Part shown: positions 6,955 to 12,994 of the stretch, in pieces
Numbering within the stretch: the stretch's first letter is position 1
Layout: each line of letters begins with the position of its first letter
Assembly: GCA_029937135.1 (NCBI GenBank)
Contig: JAPYQX010000036.1
Span: 1 to 14,456, forward strand
DNA from: Nitrospinota bacterium
GTDB lineage: Bacteria > UBA8248
Direction: 5' to 3'
DNA length: 14,456 bases
Translations under genes and position numbers: made by a program
The notes under the pieces: generated by a model
Seen by the model: the letters and a program-made list of their open reading frames with translations, nothing else
What the model was told of the DNA's origin: nothing
The model's database searches: none

Positions 6955-6982
6955 ATTACCCTCGACTTCTTTCGAGGGTAAT
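6955..6982. promoter_or_regulatory. Perfect 11-bp inverted repeat, candidate operator upstream of the sigma operon
   Basis: ATTACCCTCGA (6955-6965) and TCGAGGGTAAT (6972-6982) are exact complements around a 6-nt pyrimidine loop, CTTCTT. It sits directly after a TAGAAT hexamer that could be a -10 box, so it would overlap the transcription start, a usual place for an operator. It has no T-run and so is unlikely to be a terminator. Confidence 0.45.
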
Positions 6983-6990
6983 GGCCGGAG

Positions 6991-7010
6991 GGAACCCGGC
7001 GGCGTCAAAA
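6991..7010 (+). promoter_or_regulatory. Copy 1 of a shared 20-bp motif, upstream of the sigma gene
   Basis: This site reads GGAACCC-G-GCGGCGTC-A-AAA and matches 18 of 20 positions of the site at 9618-9637 upstream of the second Spy-like gene. It lies 60 nt before the sigma start codon. GGAAC and CGTC resemble ECF -35 and -10 elements in sequence, but their spacing here is far shorter than the usual 16-17 bp, so a transcription-factor site is also possible. Confidence 0.45.
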
Positions 7011-7070
7011 TATGCAACAAAGGGTTTTTACAGGCGCCCGGCTTGAACCGAGCCGTCTCTTCGGCGGACA

Positions 7071-7742
7071 GTGGAGGAAGGAACACTGCAAGCGACATCC
7101 ACACTGGAGATAGGCATTTTGGAGCCGGCTCCGACGCCCCACGAGGAATCCGCCTGGATCACCCGCTGCAGGGCGGGAGACCCGGACGCTTTCGAGCCCC
7201 TGGTCCGCAAGTTTTCGGCGCGGATCCAGCGGCTGGTCGGGGGGATTTTGGGGGAATGGCGCGGCGATGCCGAGGACGCCGTACAGGAAATATTTCTCAA
7301 GGCCTACCTCGCGCTCCCGAAGTTCCGGGGCGACGCCCAGTTTTCGACCTGGCTCTACCGGATTGCCGTGAATCATTGCCGGGACATCATCCGGCGCTCG
7401 CCTCCCCCCCCCCTGCCGCTGGACGAAAACCTCCTGGCCGCGGAGAGGCGCCTGACCGGGGATGGGCCTCTCGCCGGGGCGCTACCCTTGGTTGTGGAGG
7501 AGGAGCCCGAAGACGACGGAGAAGAAAGGGCGCGGCAATCCGCCGAAACCCTGCGCCGCCTCCTGGGCGAGCTCAAGGAGCGACACCGAACCATTCTGGT
7601 GATGAGGGAACTCGAGGAAATGAGCTACGATGAGATCGGGCAGGCTCTGAACATTCCGCCCGGCACGGTTCGCTCGCGGCTGAACCGCGCCCGGGCGAGC
7701 CTGCTTCGCGTGTCTGAGAAATATGGGAGAACCGGATCATGA
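7071..7742 (+). CDS. ECF (RpoE-like) RNA polymerase sigma factor
   Basis: This is a 223-residue sigma-70 family protein with only regions 2 and 4. Region 2 covers about 35-108, including DAEDAVQEIFLKAY (66-79, core binding) and FSTWLYRIAVNHCRD (91-105, -10 recognition). Region 4 covers about 163-213, with the helix-turn-helix EEMSYDEIGQALNIPPGTVRSRLNRAR. Between them is a long Pro-rich, acidic linker (110-158). It would direct RNA polymerase to envelope or metal stress promoters. The GTG at 7071 is the first start codon after an in-frame stop at 7044, but no good ribosome site precedes it; GGAGG at 7072-7076 lies inside the reading frame, so a downstream non-ATG start is possible. It overlaps the anti-sigma gene by 4 nt, the usual arrangement for an ECF sigma and its regulator. 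Confidence 0.93.
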   Translation: MEEGTLQATSTLEIGILEPAPTPHEESAWITRCRAGDPDAFEPLVRKFSARIQRLVGGILGEWRGDAEDAVQEIFLKAYLALPKFRGDAQFSTWLYRIAVNHCRDIIRRSPPPPLPLDENLLAAERRLTGDGPLAGALPLVVEEEPEDDGEERARQSAETLRRLLGELKERHRTILVMRELEEMSYDEIGQALNIPPGTVRSRLNRARASLLRVSEKYGRTGS

Positions 7743-8257
7743 ACGGGTGGAGTGAATGGCGGAGGCACATGAAACGGGCCTCTAGCTGGGAGGAGCGCGA
7801 GCCCGGCGACCCGGAGATTGAATCCCTCCGGAAAATCTTCCGCTCCGCGGGCGTGCATCACCCCGGACAAGGGCACCACCCTGGACACGAGAAATCGGAC
7901 CATGAGATTGGCGAGCGGGTGTGGAAATCGCTTCGCCCCCGCCTTCACGCCCTGGGCGAGACGCCGTTTGCCCCAGCCTCTATCTGGCCGGCTCTGGCCG
8001 CCGCCGGCCCAAGGTTCGCCCTGGGCGCGGCCTGCGCGTTGATCATCATGGCGGGCGTCTTCTTCAGTCAGGTCCGGAACGCCCCGTCTCCCCCATCGCT
8101 CGTGGCGGCCCGGCCCGGCCCGGCCATCATTCTGGCCGATATCAGGATGGTCGAAACGCCGCAGCCCACCCTCGAGGAGTATCCGGCCCAGGCGCTACAG
8201 ACGAGCGACGGGGACGAGCTTCTCCGCTTCATCGCATACAGTTCCCCGTCCCGCTAA
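7739..8257 (+). CDS. Membrane anti-sigma factor (CnrY-like position) with His-rich cytoplasmic stretch
   Basis: This is a 172-residue protein with one transmembrane segment at about 93-111 (FALGAACALIIMAGVFF). The roughly 90-residue N-terminal part would be cytoplasmic and bind the sigma factor; the roughly 60-residue C-terminal part would be periplasmic. It lacks the classical HxxxCxxC zinc motif of many anti-sigma factors and has no cysteine in the cytoplasmic part. Instead, residues 40-55 hold six histidines (HHPGQGHHPGHEKSDH), a possible metal site. The function is assigned from context: an ATGA overlap with the sigma stop, one membrane span, and a CnrX-like gene following. No sequence family is recognised with certainty. 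The periplasmic tail is Pro/Ala-rich and short, so sensing is probably done by the next gene's product. Confidence 0.72.
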   Translation: MNGWSEWRRHMKRASSWEEREPGDPEIESLRKIFRSAGVHHPGQGHHPGHEKSDHEIGERVWKSLRPRLHALGETPFAPASIWPALAAAGPRFALGAACALIIMAGVFFSQVRNAPSPPSLVAARPGPAIILADIRMVETPQPTLEEYPAQALQTSDGDELLRFIAYSSPSR

Positions 8258-8281
8258 TCGCGGACGGGAGGAGGCAGACAG

Positions 8282-8728
8282 ATGTCGGTTTGGGAGAATT
8301 TGGGAGGGATTCAGGGGAAAGTGGCCGCCGTGCTCATCGCCGTTTTCGCGGCGGGCGCCGGAACGGGCTACTTCGCCGGGAGGTGGCAAGCCCTCGATGA
8401 AAGAATCGCGGAGGAGAGCATCGTACGCGCTTCGGCCCGCCGGGCCGATTACCGCAAGGGCCGCCGGGGAAAACAGCGCCGGTTCATCAACCGCCTCGAG
8501 TCGGACCTTGGCCTTCAAGCCGCCCAGATGGAGCAGATCCGGGCCGCCCTGCGCCAACAGCACGATAAAATGATGGAACTCCGCACCGGCATGCGCCCCC
8601 AGATCGAGGGAATTCTGCTGCAGGCACGCCGCGAGATCCGGGTCTTTCTCAATACCGACCAACAGCGCAGCTTCGATCAAATCATCCGTGAGTTCGACGA
8701 GCACCGCCAGCAAAGGCGAGAGCGCTAG
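8282..8728 (+). CDS. Membrane-anchored periplasmic sensor of the CnrX/Spy (heavy-metal resistance) type
   Basis: This is a 148-residue protein. Residues 12-33 form an N-terminal membrane anchor (VAAVLIAVFAAGAGTGYFAG); the rest is a highly charged all-helical periplasmic domain. Two degenerate LTxxQ-like spots mark the Spy/CnrX fold: DLGLQAAQ (75-82) and FLNTDQQRSF (122-131). Between them RQQHDKMMELRTGM (91-104) carries H94, M97, M98 and M104, residues that could bind metal. CnrX and its relatives use a similar anchored four-helix domain to bind Ni or Co and relieve the membrane anti-sigma factor. GGAGGAGG lies about 8 nt before the ATG. It is third in the sigma/anti-sigma/sensor operon, 24 nt after the anti-sigma stop. 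A general envelope-stress sensor is an alternative to metal sensing. Confidence 0.72.
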   Translation: MSVWENLGGIQGKVAAVLIAVFAAGAGTGYFAGRWQALDERIAEESIVRASARRADYRKGRRGKQRRFINRLESDLGLQAAQMEQIRAALRQQHDKMMELRTGMRPQIEGILLQARREIRVFLNTDQQRSFDQIIREFDEHRQQRRER

Positions 8729-8758
8729 CGGAAGATGAGAGAAAGGCACATGAGAGGT

Positions 8759-8847
8759 GGCCGTCCACAGGACGGCCCGCTGAGGCGGGCTGAAGCGGCC
8801 CGACCGTAAGGGTGACCCGCTCAAGAGCGGCGCGCCCCTGAGCAGGG
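8759..8847 (+). ncRNA. Array of short GC hairpins in the 3' UTR; candidate structured RNA or attenuator
   Basis: Four or five small stem-loops follow in 89 nt: GGCCGTCC/GGACGGCC with loop ACA (8759-8777); GCCCGC/GCGGGC with loop TGAG (8775-8790, alternative to the first by 3 nt); a possible CC-GTAA-GG GNRA-type loop (about 8803-8812); CCGCT/AGCGG with loop CAAG (8817-8830); and CCCT/AGGG with loop GAGC (8836-8847). An intrinsic terminator follows 41 nt later. I match it to no known RNA family. It may be a 3' UTR element, a small RNA, or a leader controlling readthrough into the Spy-like gene. Confidence 0.35.
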
Positions 8848-8888
8848 TCAATCCACTGGGTCAATTCGCCGAACTTCCAAACTAATCC

Positions 8889-8916
8889 GCCGAGCAATTT
8901 ACTGCCCGGCTTTTTT
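8889..8916 (+). terminator. Intrinsic terminator after the sigma/anti-sigma/sensor genes
   Basis: GCCGAGC (8889-8895) pairs with GCCCGGC (8904-8910) with one A-C mismatch around an 8-nt loop, followed directly by six T. It lies only 36 nt before the ATG of the first Spy-like gene, so it can end the upstream operon or act as an attenuator of the downstream gene. Confidence 0.8.
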
Positions 8917-8952
8917 ATCGACCCTTTCTAAAAATCATACGGGGAATCAGTC

Positions 8953-9636
8953 ATGAATAAAATTTTACCCATCCTCTCGCTCCTCGCCCTCCTCGGCGCG
9001 GCTGCTTTCGCTGGCGCCGCGCCCCCTGAATCCCCCTACGCCGGACAAGAAAAACGGCGGATCAAGGCGCTCTCTCCCGCCAAAATCAAGGAGCTTTTGG
9101 AGGGCAAGGGCCTTGGCTTCGCGAAAGCCGCCGAGCTGAATCACTTCCCCGGCCCCGCCCATGTCATCGAAAGCGCCTCCGAAATTCAACTGACTCCTGG
9201 GCAGCTTGCGCGAACAAAAACCATGTTCCTCGATATGAAAAAAGAGGCCATGTCTCTTGGTGGAAATATCGTCCGCAAGGAGAGAAAGCTTGACGCCCTG
9301 TTCGCCGGAGGCGCGATCACCGAAGCCGCCCTGCGGGGAACGGTAGGCGGGATCGCCCGCCTCCGGGGGAATTTGCGCGTCGTACACCTGAAATATCACC
9401 TGAAAATGAAAAAGCTCCTTACCCCTCATCAAATTGCCCTCTACGACCGCGCCAGGGGCTACACCGGCGGCGCTTCCATTTCCCATGGCCTCCATGAAAC
9501 ACGGCTCCATGAAGCACGGCTCCGCCTCCCCCTGACGCCGGGGCGCCACCTAATCTCCGGCTACCATGAACAAAATCATTTCCCCTTGAAAAACATTTAT
9601 ACTTGGCACAAAAATTCGGAACCCTGCGGCGTCTAA
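8953..9636 (+). CDS. Secreted LTxxQ (Spy/CpxP-like) protein; probable frameshift near the 3' end
   Basis: As read, this is a 227-residue protein. Residues 1-22 are a signal peptide (hydrophobic LPILSLLALLGAAAFAGA). The mature part has LSPAKIKELLEGKGLGFAKAAELNHFPGPAHVIE (40-73), then two LTxxQ motifs, LTPGQ (80-84) and LTPHQ (156-160), flanking long charged helices, as in periplasmic Spy/CpxP chaperones and heavy-metal resistance proteins. After about residue 175 the sequence loses helical character. In the +1 frame, DNA from 9485 instead encodes MASMKHGSMKHGSASP, then a stop at 9533-9535. That Met/His-rich tail fits the family and resembles the tail of the next gene, so one base in the CCC at 9482-9484 may be an insertion or an error. 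The true 3' end may be 9535. The start ATG is preceded by GGGGA about 10 nt upstream. Confidence 0.75.
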   Translation: MNKILPILSLLALLGAAAFAGAAPPESPYAGQEKRRIKALSPAKIKELLEGKGLGFAKAAELNHFPGPAHVIESASEIQLTPGQLARTKTMFLDMKKEAMSLGGNIVRKERKLDALFAGGAITEAALRGTVGGIARLRGNLRVVHLKYHLKMKKLLTPHQIALYDRARGYTGGASISHGLHETRLHEARLRLPLTPGRHLISGYHEQNHFPLKNIYTWHKNSEPCGV

Positions 9637-9637
9637 A
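9618..9637 (+). promoter_or_regulatory. Copy 2 of the shared 20-bp motif, upstream of the second Spy-like gene
   Basis: This site reads GGAACCC-T-GCGGCGTC-T-AAA, 18/20 identical to 6991-7010 upstream of the sigma gene. It lies 48 nt before the second Spy-like start. It overlaps the last codons of the preceding frame as read, which supports the idea that this tail is really non-coding. Confidence 0.45.
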
Positions 9638-9685
9638 TCCTCAGTACGGCCTAATGACATTGCTGCCAACCGGAGGATGTATCGA

Positions 9686-10363
9686 ATGAAACGAAAAACC
9701 AGAATCACAATCGTCGCGGGAATCGCCGTTGCGGGGCTCGCACTCGCCTATTCCGGATCCGGAGGGTCCGCCCTCGCCCATCCCGGCGGCGGGTCAGGCC
9801 CCGGAGGGTCAGGCCAGCCCGGCTACAGCATGAGCCAGCGCGGTTTCGGCATGGGCCAGCACAGAGGCTTCCATCGAGGAGGCTTTCGGCGTCACCGCCG
9901 CCGCGCCCAAAAACCGCTCGTCTTCCTGTCGCTTCGGTTCAGGGACGAACTAAAGCTCAACGAGGGGCAAATCGCCAAGCTCGAGAAACTGCGCTCCGGT
10001 TTCGCCCGGAGAATGATCGGAGAGCGGGCCGCGATGCGGACTCTGCGGTTTGATATCCGCCAGGCCCTCAAGGCCGACAAGGTCGATTTGCTCGCCGCCG
10101 AGAAGCTTGTGCGCGCGGCCTCGAAAAAACGCGGAGATATCGCCCTCGCCCGCATCCGCACAATCGAAAGGGGAAAAGCCCTCCTGACGAAGGAGCAGCT
10201 CAAGGAACTTAAAACCCTTGTCAGCCGGCACGGGCGGGGCTTCATGGGCCATTCCGGGCCAATGATGGGGATGCATCGCGAAATGATGGGGAAAGGGCAC
10301 GAGGGGCCCTCGGGCATGTCCGAATCGGGCAAGCTCAAATCCGGAAAAGGAAAAAAATTCTAG
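9686..10363 (+). CDS. Secreted LTxxQ (Spy/CpxP-like) protein with Gly/His/Arg-rich N-terminus and Met/His-rich tail
   Basis: This is a 225-residue exported protein. Residues 1-31 form a signal peptide with cleavage likely after SALA, before HPGGG. Residues 32-75 are a low-complexity Gly/Ser/His/Arg stretch. Residues about 78-182 are the Spy/CpxP-like helical domain, with LKLNEGQ (89-95) and LLTKEQL (167-172) in the two LTxxQ positions. The tail (186-225) is rich in Met, His, Gly and Lys (MMGMHREMMGKGH), suggesting metal binding. I chose the second ATG (9686): GGAGG at 9672-9676 is 9 nt away, whereas the ATG at 9677 touches that ribosome site. It likely belongs to the same stress response as the sigma operon, given the shared 20-bp motif, and may act as a periplasmic chaperone or metal buffer. 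A terminator follows. Confidence 0.82.
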   Translation: MKRKTRITIVAGIAVAGLALAYSGSGGSALAHPGGGSGPGGSGQPGYSMSQRGFGMGQHRGFHRGGFRRHRRRAQKPLVFLSLRFRDELKLNEGQIAKLEKLRSGFARRMIGERAAMRTLRFDIRQALKADKVDLLAAEKLVRAASKKRGDIALARIRTIERGKALLTKEQLKELKTLVSRHGRGFMGHSGPMMGMHREMMGKGHEGPSGMSESGKLKSGKGKKF

Positions 10364-10390
10364 CGCGGCGATTTTGGTGAGATTAAAAAT

Positions 10391-10426
10391 GGCGGGTCTC
10401 CGGGGTGGAGGCCCGCCGTTTTATTT
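10391..10426. terminator. Bidirectional intrinsic terminator between Spy-like gene and dapF
   Basis: GGCGGGTCTCC (10391-10401) pairs with GGAGGCCCGCC (10407-10417) with one G-T wobble and a GGGGT loop. GTTTTATTT follows on the plus strand and TTTTTAAT on the minus strand, so it can end both convergent transcripts. Confidence 0.88.
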
Positions 10427-10453
10427 GGATTTATTCGCGGACGAATGAATGAG

Positions 10454-11284
10454 CTAGTCCCGAACCGCGTCCCCGGCCATATCGCCCTCATAGACGAGAC
10501 GGGTTCCACCTCTCATGTAGATATCGGTGGCCTCGGCGCCCAGGCCCGAGAAGAATATCGTCAAAACCTCACCGCTCCGCACCCTGACATCCACCGGCGG
10601 CTCGACGAGGCCTCTACTGGCAGCCAGAATCGCGGCGGCCACCGCCCCCGTCCCGCAGGCGAGGGTTTCGTCCTCGACGCCTCTTTCGTAGGTTCGGAGA
10701 ATCACGGAATTGGGCCCGCTCACCTGGCAAAAATTCGCGTTGGCCCCCGCCGGGGCGAATTCCGTGTGATTCCGGATCAGGCGGCCGTCCCGGACGATGG
10801 CGGCGGCCTCGGCGTCTTCCACGAACTCGACCGCGTGAGGCACCCCGGTGTTGATGTGATCGAGCGTGGCGCTTCGCCCATCCAAATTCACCTCGATCCT
10901 CGCCCGGTAGTCAAAAGCGTCCGTCATGCGGAGCTTGACGATCGAGCCTTCGATGGAGCCATCGATAATTCCAGCGATGGTCTCAAAGGAAACGTCGCCG
11001 TCTCCAATCCCAGCGTGGCGGGCGAACCGGACGGCACATCGCCCCCCGTTTCCGCACATCTCCGCCTCGCTGCCGTCGGCGTTGAAAAAACGCCATTTGA
11101 AATCGGCCCGGTCGCTCGGCTCGATGAACATCACGCCGTCTGCCCCAACCGACATCCCCCGGCGGCATACGCTCTTGACGAAATCGATCATTTCATCGGC
11201 GTCGAGCGCGAGGTCCCGGTTGTCGATAAAGATGAAATCGTTTCCGCTGCCGTTCAGCTTGGTAAAATGAATATTATTTTCCAT
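10454..11284 (-). CDS. dapF: Diaminopimelate epimerase (DapF)
   Basis: This is a 276-residue cofactor-independent cytoplasmic racemase-type enzyme that interconverts LL- and meso-diaminopimelate, the cell-wall building block and lysine precursor. Both catalytic cysteines are present in their conserved settings: C77 in EMCGNGGRC (75-83) and C210 in ETLACGTGA (206-214). The N-terminal KLNGSGNDF (9-17) and the GADGVMFIEPS region (47-57) are also typical. Length is normal. It follows lysA with 1 nt between the lysA TGA and the dapF ATG, so translation is surely coupled; it ends just before the bidirectional terminator at 10391. In common lysine clusters dapA and dapB would follow here; instead the convergent stress island does. 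Confidence 0.96.
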   Translation of the reverse strand: MENNIHFTKLNGSGNDFIFIDNRDLALDADEMIDFVKSVCRRGMSVGADGVMFIEPSDRADFKWRFFNADGSEAEMCGNGGRCAVRFARHAGIGDGDVSFETIAGIIDGSIEGSIVKLRMTDAFDYRARIEVNLDGRSATLDHINTGVPHAVEFVEDAEAAAIVRDGRLIRNHTEFAPAGANANFCQVSGPNSVILRTYERGVEDETLACGTGAVAAAILAASRGLVEPPVDVRVRSGEVLTIFFSGLGAEATDIYMRGGTRLVYEGDMAGDAVRD

Positions 11285-11285
11285 C

Positions 11286-12560
11286 TCAGCCGGACTCTCC
11301 CGTAATGAACGCGGGGATGCTCTCCCCCCGAATCAGGTCCCCGTAACTCTCCCGCTCACGGATCACATGATACTCGCTTCCGTGGACGAGAATTTCCGGC
11401 GGACGGGGGCGGGAATTGTAGTTCGAGGCCATTGTGAACCCGTAGGCGCCCGAACTCATGATGGCGAGGAGATCGTTCCGCTGCAATTCGGGAAGCTCCC
11501 GATCCTGCGCCAGATAGTCGCCGCTCTCGCATACCGGGCCGACAAGATCGACCTTGCGGCGGGGCCGCGACTGAACGGCCTCCTCGACCGGCAGGACTCC
11601 CTGGTAGGCCTGATAGAGGGCCGGGCGAATCAAGTCGTTCATCCCCGCGTCGATGATGACGAAGCGCTTTTCCTCGTTTTCCTTCCCGTAAAGCACGCGC
11701 GTAACCATGATCCCCGCATTGCCGGATATGACCCGGCCCGGCTCGAATACGAGTGTGCAGCCAAGGTCCTTGAACTGAGGAAGAATCGCCCCGGCGTACT
11801 CGGCCGGAGTGGGGGGCGCTTCGTCATGGTAGGTGATACCCAGCCCTCCGCCCACATTCACATAGCGGATGTCGTGGCTGTCCTCGCGAAGGACACGGAC
11901 GCAATCGGCCACTTTCCCGGCCGCCTCGGCGAAAGGGCCCGTCTCGGTGATCTGGCTACCAATATGACAATGAAGGCCGATGGCCCGGATATTGGGGAGC
12001 TCCGCCGCCGTCCGGTACTGCTCCCGCGCCCGGGCGATGTCGATCCCGAACTTGCTTTTTTTCAGTCCGGTCGAGATATAGGGATGGGTTTTCGGGTCCA
12101 CGTCGGGGTTCACCCGCACCGCGATCGAGGCCGGCTTTCCGACCCGGCCGGCCACCCGGTCGATGTTTCGAAGCTCATCCTCGCTCTCGACGTTGAACAT
12201 GAGAACGCCCTGCTCGAGCGCATAGGCGATCTCATCGTCCGACTTTCCCACCCCGGCGAAGACGACCCGCTCGGCGGGTACACCCGCCTCGACTCCCCGG
12301 AAGAGTTCCCCTCCCGAAACGATGTCGAGTCCCCCGCCAAGCTCCGAGAAGAGGCGCAGGATGGCGAGATTTGAATTGCTCTTCATCGCGAAGCAAATCA
12401 GATGAGGAACCCCCGAGAACGCTTCGTCAAAAGCGCGGAAATGGCTTACCAGCGCCTCGTGGCTATAGATATAAAGCGGGGTACTCATCTCCTCGGCGAG
12501 CTGGGACACTGACACCCCCTCGGCATGGAGCACACCGTTTTTGTACTCGAATTGACCCAT
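11286..12560 (-). CDS. lysA: Diaminopimelate decarboxylase (LysA)
   Basis: This is a 424-residue PLP enzyme of alanine-racemase fold type III that decarboxylates meso-diaminopimelate to L-lysine, the last pathway step. The PLP lysine is K60 in FAMKSNSN. LHCHIGSQI (196-204), NVGGGLGI (235-242) and FEPGR (272-276) are the PLP-phosphate and barrel motifs. C344 in GPVCESGD is the residue contributed to the partner subunit's active site in the family's dimer. Length is normal. The ATG is preceded by a weak GAGAG site. It is the first gene of a lysA-dapF pair on the minus strand and faces divergently from the TPR-glycosyltransferase gene. Confidence 0.97.
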   Translation of the reverse strand: MGQFEYKNGVLHAEGVSVSQLAEEMSTPLYIYSHEALVSHFRAFDEAFSGVPHLICFAMKSNSNLAILRLFSELGGGLDIVSGGELFRGVEAGVPAERVVFAGVGKSDDEIAYALEQGVLMFNVESEDELRNIDRVAGRVGKPASIAVRVNPDVDPKTHPYISTGLKKSKFGIDIARAREQYRTAAELPNIRAIGLHCHIGSQITETGPFAEAAGKVADCVRVLREDSHDIRYVNVGGGLGITYHDEAPPTPAEYAGAILPQFKDLGCTLVFEPGRVISGNAGIMVTRVLYGKENEEKRFVIIDAGMNDLIRPALYQAYQGVLPVEEAVQSRPRRKVDLVGPVCESGDYLAQDRELPELQRNDLLAIMSSGAYGFTMASNYNSRPRPPEILVHGSEYHVIRERESYGDLIRGESIPAFITGESG

Positions 12561-12612
12561 ACTTTTCTCTCAACCCCCAAAGGTAATAAATCCCAAATAT
12601 CAACCGGGGGGG

Positions 12613-12618
12613 ATTATA
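12613..12618 (-). promoter_or_regulatory. Possible -10 element of the lysA-dapF promoter
   Basis: On the minus strand a perfect TATAAT lies 53 nt before the lysA ATG, in an AT-rich stretch. No good -35 hexamer is seen 16-18 bp upstream, so this is a weak call. Confidence 0.3.
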
Positions 12619-12678
12619 TTTATGATTGGCGAATATATCTATTCAGTTCCCCGAAATTCCGCCAAAGGGGCTTTTATG

Positions 12679-12684
12679 TATAAT
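12679..12684 (+). promoter_or_regulatory. Possible -10 element (TG-TATAAT) of the TPR-glycosyltransferase gene
   Basis: A perfect TATAAT directly preceded by TG on the plus strand resembles an extended -10. The -35 region is poor. Flanking CCGCC (12658-12662) and GGCGG (12692-12696) could pair across it. It would give a leader of about 150 nt before the first candidate ATG. Confidence 0.3.
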
Positions 12685-12838
12685 CCTCCTGGCGGATGGT
12701 AATCATCCGGGATGTTTCCTCCTTCCGCTCCGCCCTGATTCGCCCGCATTCATCCAGAGGCCCCCCCGGCCCCAACTCGGGACGGCTGAGAGCAGGGACG
12801 GCCCGAAGCCTGACTGGAAAACCAGACCGGAAAACCTT

Positions 12839-12994
12839 ATGGAACCAAAGCGCGGCCACCCGAAGACGAATCATGAAGAACAACTCCCCTCCCCTCATTC
12901 CCGGGAAATCGGAGAGTTAATGGTTCAGGCCACACGGGCGAAAGAAAAGCGCGATCTGGAGGGCGCCCGGGCCGTCTATGAGCGGGTTCGCCCT
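12839..12994 (+). pseudogene. N-terminal TPR fragment of the glycosyltransferase gene, out of frame with the rest
   Basis: This frame gives, after a hydrophilic start, EIGELMVQATRAKEKRDLEGARAVYERV, which is the A-helix and B-helix of a TPR unit and would continue naturally into SPGHAEALYLLALIQ of the main frame. The frame itself instead runs on as Arg/Pro/Gly-rich non-coding-like sequence to a stop at 13160-13162. So a single-base indel between about 12980 and 12996 separates it from the gene body. Candidate starts are ATG 12839 and ATG 12920 (GGAGAG close upstream); neither has an ideal ribosome site. It may be a true lesion, a programmed frameshift or an assembly error. Confidence 0.55.

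Larger units (their letters stand above)
6734..7070. other. 337-nt divergent regulatory region between dapB and the ECF sigma gene
   Basis: The region is AT-rich and should drive dapB leftward and the sigma operon rightward. For dapB a weak pair is seen on the minus strand: TTGTAA (6808-6803) and TATATT (6787-6782) with a short 15-bp spacer. For the sigma gene there are a TAGAAT (6949-6954) without a good -35, a perfect 11-bp inverted repeat (6955-6982), and a 20-bp motif (6991-7010) that recurs upstream of the second Spy-like gene. No gene is seen. Confidence 0.55.

Noticed and set aside
6991..7018. Classical ECF promoter with GGAACC as -35
   Set aside because: No -10 like element lies 16-17 bp downstream of GGAACC at either this site or 9618; the only CGTC is about 8 bp away, too close. 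Kept only as a shared motif.
8759..8847. Known RNA such as RNase P, tmRNA, SRP RNA or a cobalamin riboswitch
   Set aside because: None of the conserved core sequences of these RNAs is present; only consecutive simple hairpins are seen.
9602..9618. Sigma-54 promoter (TTGGCAC-N5-TTCGG)
   Set aside because: The -24 half is good, but the -12 half has CG in place of the invariant GC, so it fails the consensus.
9677..9679. Upstream ATG as the start of the second Spy-like gene
   Set aside because: It abuts the GGAGG ribosome site; the ATG at 9686 has correct spacing and gives a standard signal peptide beginning MKRK.
10445..11305. Plus-strand reading frame (286 codons) opposite dapF
   Set aside because: It mirrors dapF, which has both catalytic cysteines in conserved settings; the antisense translation has no recognisable motif.
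11367..12374. Long plus-strand reading frame (335 codons) opposite lysA
   Set aside because: It is antisense to a full-length, motif-complete lysA and shows no domain; long antisense frames are expected in GC-rich codon-biased genes.
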